64,000 bases of DNA, from assembly GCA_965235095.1 (NCBI GenBank), contig OZ249405.1. One strand, 5' to 3'. Below, one piece after another: positions 25,498 to 33,254 of this stretch; the stretch's first letter is position 1, and every line of letters starts with the position of its first letter. The notes beneath the pieces were generated by a model. It did no database searches. It saw nothing but the letters and a program-made list of their open reading frames with translations, and was not told the origin of the DNA. This stretch comes from Fontibacterium abundans. GTDB taxonomy: Bacteria; Pseudomonadota; Alphaproteobacteria; Pelagibacterales; Pelagibacteraceae. A program made the position numbers and the translations under genes.

Positions 25498-26529
25498 ATG
25501 AAGAAAATATTAATAACTGGTGGTTCTGGTTTTATAGGAAGTAATCTTATTAATTATCTTATAAAAAAAAATTACAAAATTTATAATATAGATAAATTAT
25601 CTAAAGTTTCTACACCTGAAAAATTTAAGATATTAAAAAATAAAAAAAATTATAAATTTTATAAAGCAAACCTTTTAAATAAAAATAAAGTAAAAAAAAT
25701 TTTTTACCAAATTAGACCAGACTTTATCATTAATTTTGCTGCTGAAAGTCATGTAGATAGATCAATAGACGATCCAAGCTTTTTTCTAAAAAATAACATT
25801 TTGTCATCTATTAATTTATTCGAAGTATTTAAAAATTTTTCTAAAATTCATAAAAAAACAATCTTTTTTCATATCTCTACTGATGAAGTATTTGGTTCAA
25901 TTTTAAAGGGTTCGTCTACGGAAGATACACGTTACAATCCTTCTTCACCTTATGCTTCCTCTAAGGCTTCCGCTGATTTAATAGCGATATCATTTATAAA
26001 AACTTATAAACTTCCAATTAAAATATTAAATTTATGTAATAATTTTGGTCCTTATCAGTTCTTAGAAAAATATATACCGACTGTAATTTTTAATTTAATG
26101 AAAAATAATAAAGCTCCAATATATGGAAATGGCAAGAATATTAGGGAGTGGATATTTGTTCAAGATACCTGTGAAGCGATTTACAAAATTTTAAAAATAC
26201 ATAATCAATATGAAAGACTAAACATTGGATCTAATCTTCGATTAAATAATATTCAATTAGCAACTATAATATTTAATATTTTAAAAGAAAAAAAACTTAC
26301 CTCTGCAAATAAGAAAAATTTTATTAAATTTATTAAAGATCGTCCTGGTCATGATACAAGATATGCTATTAATTCAAATTTATTTTATAAAAAAACGAAA
26401 TTCAAAATGAAACATACTATCAAAAGTGGAATTAAAAAAACAATTGAATGGTATTTAGCAAGTAAAGATTGGGTAAACTATCAAAAAAACAGACACGCAG
26501 GTAAAAGAATAGGACTTAATGATAAATAA
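25498..26529 (+). CDS. rfbB: dTDP-glucose 4,6-dehydratase
   Basis: A 343-residue extended SDR with ITGGSGFIGSNL at the N-terminus (NAD binding), FAAESHVDRSID, the catalytic STDEVFGS (Asp-Glu pair) and YASSKA (Tyr and Lys). These are diagnostic for RmlB, which makes dTDP-4-keto-6-deoxyglucose. It overlaps rfbA by 11 bases. It opens the deoxysugar operon. Confidence 0.92.
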   Translation: MKKILITGGSGFIGSNLINYLIKKNYKIYNIDKLSKVSTPEKFKILKNKKNYKFYKANLLNKNKVKKIFYQIRPDFIINFAAESHVDRSIDDPSFFLKNNILSSINLFEVFKNFSKIHKKTIFFHISTDEVFGSILKGSSTEDTRYNPSSPYASSKASADLIAISFIKTYKLPIKILNLCNNFGPYQFLEKYIPTVIFNLMKNNKAPIYGNGKNIREWIFVQDTCEAIYKILKIHNQYERLNIGSNLRLNNIQLATIIFNILKEKKLTSANKKNFIKFIKDRPGHDTRYAINSNLFYKKTKFKMKHTIKSGIKKTIEWYLASKDWVNYQKNRHAGKRIGLNDK

Positions 26530-27391
26530 AGCAATTATTCTTTGTGGCGGAACTGGTAGCAGAATGTTTCCAGTAACAAAATCTATTAACAAGCAAACAT
26601 TACCAGTGTTTGGTAAGCCAATGTTTTTTTATCCTTTGTCACTGTTGATGTTGTGTGGCATAAAAAAATTTTTATTTATAGTTAATAAAAATCAAAATAA
26701 ATATTTTAGCAAAGTGCTAGGTTCAGTTAAAGATTTAGGAATAACTATACAATATAAGACACAACTAAAACCAAAGGGTTTGCCAGAAGCTTTTATTATT
26801 GGAAAAAATTTTATAGGGAATGATTCAGTCGCAATGATATTGGGTGACAATTTTTTTTACGGAAGTATGCTTTCACCATTAATTAAGGATAGTTTTTCAA
26901 ATCACGTAGGTTCAAATATTTATTTATACCCAAGTAAAAATACTTCTGCTTATGGAGTGGTCGAATTTAAAAAAGATGGTTCGATAAAAAAAATTATTGA
27001 AAAACCAAAATTTACAAAATCTGAATTAGTTATTACAGGAATGTATGTTTTTGATAAAAATGTGGTCCAATATGCAAAAAAACTAAAACCTTCTAAAAGA
27101 AAAGAGTTAGAAATTGTTGACTTAATAAATATTTATAAAAAAAAAAAACTTTTAAATACAATTAAATTGGGGAGAGGAAGCGCATGGTTAGATGTTGGAA
27201 ATTTTGAAGATTTGCAGAATGCTGGTAATTTTATTCAAAATATTGAAGAAAGACAGAATTATAAAATTGGATGTTTAGAAGAAGTAGCTCTAAATAATGG
27301 ATGGATTACAAAAAAAAATATAATAAATAGGATAAAATTCTTTAAAAATTCAAATTACTCTAAATATTTAAAAGATTTAATAAAAAACTAA
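26519..27391 (+). CDS. rfbA: Glucose-1-phosphate thymidylyltransferase
   Basis: A 290-residue nucleotidyltransferase beginning KAIILCGGTGSRMFPVTKSI, then KQTLPVFGKPMFFYPLS, ILGDNFFYG (metal-binding Asp) and ITGMYVFD. These fit RmlA, which joins glucose-1-phosphate to dTTP. Some motif positions deviate from the common form (GSRMFP for GTRLYP). It supplies the dTDP-glucose used by the preceding rfbB product. Confidence 0.92.
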   Translation: MINKAIILCGGTGSRMFPVTKSINKQTLPVFGKPMFFYPLSLLMLCGIKKFLFIVNKNQNKYFSKVLGSVKDLGITIQYKTQLKPKGLPEAFIIGKNFIGNDSVAMILGDNFFYGSMLSPLIKDSFSNHVGSNIYLYPSKNTSAYGVVEFKKDGSIKKIIEKPKFTKSELVITGMYVFDKNVVQYAKKLKPSKRKELEIVDLINIYKKKKLLNTIKLGRGSAWLDVGNFEDLQNAGNFIQNIEERQNYKIGCLEEVALNNGWITKKNIINRIKFFKNSNYSKYLKDLIKN

Positions 27392-27395
27392 ACTA

Positions 27396-27878
27396 ATGTT
27401 TGTAAAAAGGATTAAGCTAAAAAAATACAAAGATTCAAGAGGTTTTTTATTAGAGCTCTTACCTACTAATTATAAAAAAAAATTTTATTACAGTATATTA
27501 ACATCATCAAAAAAAAATGTGATTAGAGGTCTTCATTATGAAAAAGATCTTTCTGAAGAAAAAATTATTTATATAGTCAAAGGTAAAATTCTTGATGTTT
27601 GTGTGAATCTTAAAAAAGGAAAAGATTATAAAAAAATATATTACAATTCACTAAAAAAAGGAGATTCAATCTACATATCAAAAGGTTTGGCCCATGGTTA
27701 CCGCTGCATAGGAAAAGAAAATATTTTGTTATATTTTTTATCTAAAACCTACAATCCTAAAAAAAATAGAGGAATAAAATGGGATGATAAGATATTAAAT
27801 ATTTTCTGGAAAATTAAAAAACCTATATTATCTATTAAAGATAGAAATTTACCAACACTTCTGACTAATAAAAAATGA
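27396..27878 (+). CDS. dTDP-4-keto-6-deoxyhexose 3,5- (or 5-) epimerase-like protein
   Basis: A 160-residue cupin of the RmlC family. It has DSRGFLLELLP, the catalytic His in RGLHYEK (about 46-52), KGDSIYISKGLAHGY and YNPKKNRGIKWDD. It is shorter than typical RmlC (about 180) and could epimerise C3 and C5 or C5 only. Given the pathway around it, a role like the mycarose epimerase is inferred. It overlaps the next gene by 4 bases. Confidence 0.8.
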   Translation: MFVKRIKLKKYKDSRGFLLELLPTNYKKKFYYSILTSSKKNVIRGLHYEKDLSEEKIIYIVKGKILDVCVNLKKGKDYKKIYYNSLKKGDSIYISKGLAHGYRCIGKENILLYFLSKTYNPKKNRGIKWDDKILNIFWKIKKPILSIKDRNLPTLLTNKK

Positions 27879-28585
27879 AAAAAATTTTAATATCAGGAGG
27901 AGACGGTGAGCTTGCAAAACTAATATTAAAACATAATACGCAATTCAGAATCTTTACTCCTGCTAAAAGGGAAATGGATATAACAAAATTGGAATCCATT
28001 ATTAAGTTTATTAAAAAAACAAAAGTAAATTGTATGATACATGCCGCAGCATTAACTAAACCAATGTCTCAACATGAGGCTAAGATAGAAGAAAGTATTA
28101 AAATTAATATTATAGGCACTTCAAATGTGGTGATTGCTTGTAGTTTGCTCAAAATTAAAATTATCTATATTTCAACTAATTTCGTTTATCCTGGAATAAG
28201 AGGAAATTATAAAGAAACAGACTATTTAATGCCTGTTAATTCTTACGGATGGTCAAAACTAGGCGGTGAGTGTGCTGTTAAACTATACAAAAATTCTTTA
28301 ATATTAAGAATTTGTATGACTGAAGATATTTACCCACATAACGTCGCATACACAAATTACATTACGAGTTTTTTAAAAAAGTCAGATGCTGCAAAAATTA
28401 TTTTAAAATTAATTGATAAAAAAGGGATAATAAATATTGGAGGAAAAAAAAGTTCAGCCTATAATTTTGCTAAAAAATATAATAAAGAAATTAAAAAAAA
28501 AATAATGCCAAAAAATAAGCAGTATTTAATTGGACATAATACATCTTTAAATATTAAAAAATTAAAGTCATTATATCATTTCTAG
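27875..28585 (+). CDS. dTDP-4-keto-6-deoxyhexose reductase-like (RmlD family) SDR
   Basis: A 236-residue SDR with N-terminal ILISGGDGELAKLIL in place of the standard GxxGxxG, MIHAAALTKP, and the catalytic YGWSK (Tyr and Lys, about 129-133). This is the RmlD-type arrangement; it probably reduces the 4-keto group as the last sugar-modifying step. It is short (RmlD is about 290-300), mainly in the C-terminal substrate domain. It overlaps the preceding epimerase gene. Confidence 0.75.
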   Translation: MKKILISGGDGELAKLILKHNTQFRIFTPAKREMDITKLESIIKFIKKTKVNCMIHAAALTKPMSQHEAKIEESIKINIIGTSNVVIACSLLKIKIIYISTNFVYPGIRGNYKETDYLMPVNSYGWSKLGGECAVKLYKNSLILRICMTEDIYPHNVAYTNYITSFLKKSDAAKIILKLIDKKGIINIGGKKSSAYNFAKKYNKEIKKKIMPKNKQYLIGHNTSLNIKKLKSLYHF

Positions 28586-28587
28586 AA

Positions 28588-29766
28588 ATGACGAAAATAG
28601 AGTTTTTAAATTTAGGTAAGCAGCCTATAACGAACAACTTCCTAAATACTCCAAAACCAAAAAATGAATTCTTTTACGACTTAAAAATAACTTTTGACGA
28701 AAAAAGCAAAATCGTATCTCTTTCAAATTTTGTATCTCCTGAAAAAATGTTTAACGAAACATATGCTCACAGAGCCTCAATGTCGAAAACTATGCAGATG
28801 TCAAATTATGAATTATCAAATTATATAAAAAAAAAATTTGCACCAGAATCGATTCTAGAGATAGGAAGTAATGATGGTATTTTTTTAAAGAACTTTAATA
28901 ATATTTTAAGAATTGGTGTTGAGCCTTGTAAAAATTTAGCTCTTATTACGAATGAAATGGGCATAAAAACATACCCTAATTTTTGGGATATTAATTTAGC
29001 AAAGGAAATTATTAATAAATACAATACCTTTGAGTTTATATATTCAGCTAACACCATTAGTCATATTCATAATTTAAAAGAAACAATATCTGCGGTAGAA
29101 ATATCACTATCGCAGGATGGTATATTTGTTATTGAAGATCCTTCTTTGTTGGAAGTTTTAAAAAAAATATCTTATGACCAATTTTATGATGAGCATGCTT
29201 ATGTGTTCTCAGTTCTTGGAATATCCAACCTTCTTTTAGAAACAGAATTAGAAATATTCGATGTACAGAAAATTTCAACACATGGAGGCTCGCAAAGAAT
29301 TTTTATAAAAAAAAAGAAAAATAAAATTAATATTTCTCAAGCAGTAAATAAAGCGATTAAATCTGAGTTAGACTTTGGAATGAATAAATATGAAACTTAT
29401 AAAAACTTTGCGAAGAAAGTTGAATCTTCAAAAAAGAATTTAATTAAAATTTTTGATAATCTAAAAAAAAAAAAAAAGATTATAGGCTACGGAGCAACTT
29501 ACAAATCGGCCACAGTTTTAAATTACTGCGAGATTAATACAAAATATATTGATTACTTTATTGATACAACGGAGACAAAACAGGGAAAATATACTCCTGG
29601 TACACATATACCAATTATAAAGCCTTCTGAAAGTTTGGACTCTAGCGTAGATTATGCATTTCTAGGAGCTTGGAATTTTAAAAAAGAAATTTTTAATAAA
29701 GAAAAAAAGTTTATAAAAAGAGGAGGAAAATTTATTACTCATGTTCCAACTCCTAAAATAATATGA
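28588..29766 (+). CDS. dTDP-sugar C-methyltransferase (TylC3-like)
   Basis: A 392-residue protein: LNLGKQPITNNFL at the N-terminus, the SAM motif ILEIGSNDGIFLKNF (about 90-104), the catalytic-type EHAYVFS (about 211-217) and a C-terminal domain with IIGYGATYKSATVLNY. This is the Methyltransf_13/23/14 layout of NDP-sugar 3-C-methyltransferases. Family members normally begin with a zinc-binding module with paired Cys; here no Cys occurs in about the first 115 residues, so that site is lost. A 14-base poly-A tract lies at 29463-29476 (five Lys). It overlaps the next gene by 4 bases. Confidence 0.85.
   Translation: MTKIEFLNLGKQPITNNFLNTPKPKNEFFYDLKITFDEKSKIVSLSNFVSPEKMFNETYAHRASMSKTMQMSNYELSNYIKKKFAPESILEIGSNDGIFLKNFNNILRIGVEPCKNLALITNEMGIKTYPNFWDINLAKEIINKYNTFEFIYSANTISHIHNLKETISAVEISLSQDGIFVIEDPSLLEVLKKISYDQFYDEHAYVFSVLGISNLLLETELEIFDVQKISTHGGSQRIFIKKKKNKINISQAVNKAIKSELDFGMNKYETYKNFAKKVESSKKNLIKIFDNLKKKKKIIGYGATYKSATVLNYCEINTKYIDYFIDTTETKQGKYTPGTHIPIIKPSESLDSSVDYAFLGAWNFKKEIFNKEKKFIKRGGKFITHVPTPKII
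29463..29476. repeat. 14-base poly-A tract within the C-methyltransferase gene
   Basis: Fourteen A bases encode Lys codons between FDNL and IIGYG. The frame is intact in this assembly. Tracts of this length can cause polymerase slippage, so mixed products or length variation are possible. Confidence 0.8.
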
Positions 29767-30467
29767 GATTAAATAAAAAAATTATTAAAAAATTAAGAAA
29801 CGAAATTCGTGAAAAAGACAAAAGTTTAAATTCTTTAAAAAAAATAAAAAAGTGGTACAAAAACATTATAAAAAAATCAAATACTAAAGTAATAAAAATA
29901 AATCTTTCAGAATGCCGTAATTGGCAGATGAATAATAAGAATATAAAACACAAAACTAATAAATTTTTTAAAGTCGAAGGGATAAGAGTCATTAAATCCT
30001 ATAATAGAGAAGTTTCTTCTGGATGGGACCAGCCCATCCTTACTGAGCCAAATTTTAAAGGCGGAATATTAGGATTGCTAAGAAAGGAAATAAATGGCAA
30101 CCCCCATTACTTAATTAATGCTAAATTTGAACCTGGAAACTATAAATTAATACAGCTTAGCCCTACACTTCAATCAACTTTTAGCAATATAAGCAGAGCA
30201 CATAAAGGCGCCGAAACGAGATTATTAAAATATTTTACAAATCCAAATAAAAATAATTGTAAAATAATATTTAAACAATGGTTTTCCGAAGAAGGTGGAA
30301 GGTTGAAAAATAAAAGAAATTTAGGGATGCTAATAAACCATCAATCAAAGGAAGAAATTATTATAGATGAAGATTACACATGGGTAACATTAAAACAGAT
30401 AAAAGAATTAATTTTAGAGAATGCTATGGTAAATCCACATCTTAGAAGTTTGGTTTCTTTTTTATAG
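29763..30467 (+). CDS. NDP-hexose 2,3-dehydratase, single-module form
   Basis: A 234-residue protein matching the NDP-hexose 2,3-dehydratase family (TylX3/EvaA type): NREVSSGWDQPIL, INAKFEPGNYKLIQLSPTLQ, SEEGGRL and VNPHLRSL. The family converts NDP-4-keto-6-deoxyhexose to a 2-deoxy-3,4-diketo intermediate, the entry to 2,6-dideoxysugars. Characterised members are about twice this length, with two tandem homologous halves; here one module is present, so a dimer would be needed to rebuild the usual unit. The N-terminal 45 residues are a Lys-rich coiled-coil-like segment. Confidence 0.8.
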   Translation: MRLNKKIIKKLRNEIREKDKSLNSLKKIKKWYKNIIKKSNTKVIKINLSECRNWQMNNKNIKHKTNKFFKVEGIRVIKSYNREVSSGWDQPILTEPNFKGGILGLLRKEINGNPHYLINAKFEPGNYKLIQLSPTLQSTFSNISRAHKGAETRLLKYFTNPNKNNCKIIFKQWFSEEGGRLKNKRNLGMLINHQSKEEIIIDEDYTWVTLKQIKELILENAMVNPHLRSLVSFL

Positions 30468-30468
30468 A

Positions 30469-31428
30469 ATGATAAAAAAGTTAGGTTTTTTGTCATATAG
30501 CAATCACTTAATGAACAAAGTGATACCTAGCATAAAAAGAAATAAAAATATAATACCTTCCGCAATTCTTAGTTTAGGAAATAAAGTTAATAATGATCAA
30601 TATTTTCAAAATTCAAAATTATATAAAAAAAAAGTCAAATTTTTTTTAGATAAATCATACGATACTGTTTATATATCGTCAGTTACGGCAAATCATTTTA
30701 AAGATTGTATGTTAGCCTTAAAATATAAAAAAAATATTATATGTGAAAAACCTATTTGTAAAAATACAAACCAACTAAAAAAAATTTTATCTTTAGCAAA
30801 AAAAAATAAATTAAAAGTGGATGAGATCTATCAATATTGTTTTCATCCATTATTTTATAAAATTGAAAAAATTTTAAAAAATAAAGTTTTAGGTAGAGTT
30901 ATTTATATTGATAGTGCTTTTAATGTTCCGATAATCGATAAAAAAAATTTTAGATTTAAAAAAAATTTAGGAGGAAGTGCACTTTTAGATGTGGGTGTTT
31001 ATCCATTATCTACGCTAATATTTTTATTAAAAAATACAAAATACAAAATTGTAAATTGCAAAATCTTTTATAAAAAAAATATAAATGTTGATATAATGGG
31101 AGAGGCTAATATAAAATTAAACAAAACTAAGCTTAAATATAAATGGGGTTACAGCTCGCCTTATCAAAATTATATAAAAATTATTGGCTCCAAAGGGACT
31201 TTAAATGCAAAATTTATTTTTTCTAAAAAAATATCTCAAACAGGAAACATTAGTATTGCTTTTAAAAAAAAACGTAAGAAAATAAAAATAAAAAGATCTA
31301 ATCAAATTAACAATGCTTTTAACTTTTACTTAAATAGAATTAAGTCTACAAATCATAATAAAAAAAGTATTATGTTATTAAATTTATTGACTCAAATAAA
31401 AAAAAAATCTGAGAAAATTTTTATATAA
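30469..31428 (+). CDS. Gfo/Idh/MocA oxidoreductase, probable sugar 3-ketoreductase
   Basis: A 319-residue Gfo/Idh-type protein with the family motif NIICEKPICKNT (EKP, about 97-99) and VDEIYQYCFHPLFYKI. The N-terminal dinucleotide loop is unusual (FLSYSNHLMNKVIPS, no GxGxxG). Gfo/Idh members act as 3-ketoreductases right after the 2,3-dehydratase in dideoxysugar pathways, and this gene directly follows that dehydratase with one base between them, so that role is inferred. It is last in the operon; lepA converges 14 bases away. Confidence 0.75.
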   Translation: MIKKLGFLSYSNHLMNKVIPSIKRNKNIIPSAILSLGNKVNNDQYFQNSKLYKKKVKFFLDKSYDTVYISSVTANHFKDCMLALKYKKNIICEKPICKNTNQLKKILSLAKKNKLKVDEIYQYCFHPLFYKIEKILKNKVLGRVIYIDSAFNVPIIDKKNFRFKKNLGGSALLDVGVYPLSTLIFLLKNTKYKIVNCKIFYKKNINVDIMGEANIKLNKTKLKYKWGYSSPYQNYIKIIGSKGTLNAKFIFSKKISQTGNISIAFKKKRKKIKIKRSNQINNAFNFYLNRIKSTNHNKKSIMLLNLLTQIKKKSEKIFI

Positions 31429-31442
31429 TTAAATAAAAATAA

Positions 31443-33254
31443 TTATTCATTTTTATTTATCTTAAGAACTTCAATAAAAGCTTCCTGGGGAATATCAACG
31501 CTTCCGAACTGTCTCATTCTTGCTTTTCCTTTTTTTTGCTTTTCTAAAAGTTTTTTCTTTCTGTCTCTGGCGCCTCCACCGTGAATTCTGCTGATAACAT
31601 CTTTTCTATAACCAGATATTGTTTCTCTTGCTATAACTTTTCCACCAATAGCTGCCTGAATTGGTATTTGAAATTGATGTCTTGGTATTAAATCTTTTAA
31701 TCTTTCACACATTAATCTTCCTTGTCTTACTGCAAAATCTTTATGAATAATCATAGACAACGCATCAACCATCTCTTCATTTACTAGTATGGATAATTTA
31801 ATCAAATCACCCTCTCTATAGTCGCTCAACTCATAATCAAAACTTGCATAACCACTAGAAATAGATTTGATCTTATCGTAAAAATCAAAAACGACTTCGT
31901 TTAATGGCAATTCATAAGATAGAACTGCACGATTTCCTGAATAACTTAAACTCTTTTGTTTCCCTCTTTTTTCTTCGCATAATTTCATAATTGAACCCAA
32001 ATATTCTTCTGGAAGAATTATTGTTGCGTTAATCCAAGGTTCATTAATAGATTTAATAAAATTTGGTTCTGGCATATTAGCAGGATTTTGAAGATCCATA
32101 ACTGTGCCATCAGGTTTTGTAATTTTATAAACAACACCTGGTGTTGTGGTAATTAAATTTAAATTATATTCGCGGTCTAATCTTTGAACAATAATTTCAA
32201 GATGTAGAAGTCCTAAGAAACCACATCTAAAACCTAATCCTAGCGCAGCAGAATTTTCAGGCTCATAAACAAAACTAGAGTCGTTTAATTTTAATTTTGC
32301 AAGACTGTCCCTTAATAAATTATATTCTGTGCTATCAACTGGAAATAATCCACAAAACACAACTGGCTTACTAGGTTTAAATCCTGGCAACGGATCTTTT
32401 ATAGGATTAGTATAATCTGTTATCGTATCTCCAATTTTAGTATCTGAGAGATCTTTGATGCCTGTAACAATAAAACCAATTTCTCCAGGTCCTAAATATT
32501 CTTTATTCTCTGCTTTAGGAGTAAACACACCAACTCTTTCAACTGGATGTCTTGTGTTTGTCGACATCAATAAAATTTCCATTCCTTTTTTAATTGCCCC
32601 ATCTAGTATTCTAACCAATATAACAACTCCCAAATAACTGTCATACCAACTATCAACTAGTAATGCTTTTAAAGGTAAATCTTTATTTCCTTTTGGCGAA
32701 GGAAGTTTTTCAACAATTGCTTCTAATATTTCATCTACCCCTTCTCCTGTTTTCCCAGAGGCTGACAAAGCATCTGAAGTATCAATTCCTATAACATCTT
32801 CAATTTGTTTTTTTACTCTTTCAACATCTGATGCTGGTAAATCTATTTTATTTAAAACCGTTATAATCTCATGTTGATTATCCATGGCTTGGTAAACATT
32901 TGCTAAAGTTTGAGCTTCCACACCTTGGGTGCTATCAACAATAAGTAATGAACCTTCACATGAAGCAAGTGACCTGTTTACTTCGTAACTAAAATCGACG
33001 TGGCCCGGTGTGTCAATAATATTTAGGACGTAATTTTTACCATCTTTTTTTGATTTATAATTCAATCTAACTGTTTGAGCTTTGATAGTAATTCCCCTTT
33101 CTTTCTCTAAGTCCATTGAATCTAAAACTTGAGTTGTCATCTCACGTTCTGTAAGACCTCCGCATTTTTGAATTAATCTATCTGCAAAAGTGGATTTACC
33201 GTGATCAATGTGTGCAATAATTGCAAAATTTCTTATATTTTCTTGTGCTGACAT
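31443..33254 (-). CDS. lepA: Elongation factor 4 (LepA) GTPase
   Basis: A 603-residue translational GTPase. G1 is AHIDHGKST near residue 14, G3 is DTPGHVDF and G4 is NKIDLP. The C-terminal domain includes HGGGARDRKKKLLEKQKKGK, which is unique to LepA. It binds the ribosome and affects elongation or initiation under stress. The stop-to-start distance to pheT upstream is zero bases, placing it at the end of the thrS-to-pheT cluster. Confidence 0.97.
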   Translation of the reverse strand: MSAQENIRNFAIIAHIDHGKSTFADRLIQKCGGLTEREMTTQVLDSMDLEKERGITIKAQTVRLNYKSKKDGKNYVLNIIDTPGHVDFSYEVNRSLASCEGSLLIVDSTQGVEAQTLANVYQAMDNQHEIITVLNKIDLPASDVERVKKQIEDVIGIDTSDALSASGKTGEGVDEILEAIVEKLPSPKGNKDLPLKALLVDSWYDSYLGVVILVRILDGAIKKGMEILLMSTNTRHPVERVGVFTPKAENKEYLGPGEIGFIVTGIKDLSDTKIGDTITDYTNPIKDPLPGFKPSKPVVFCGLFPVDSTEYNLLRDSLAKLKLNDSSFVYEPENSAALGLGFRCGFLGLLHLEIIVQRLDREYNLNLITTTPGVVYKITKPDGTVMDLQNPANMPEPNFIKSINEPWINATIILPEEYLGSIMKLCEEKRGKQKSLSYSGNRAVLSYELPLNEVVFDFYDKIKSISSGYASFDYELSDYREGDLIKLSILVNEEMVDALSMIIHKDFAVRQGRLMCERLKDLIPRHQFQIPIQAAIGGKVIARETISGYRKDVISRIHGGGARDRKKKLLEKQKKGKARMRQFGSVDIPQEAFIEVLKINKNE

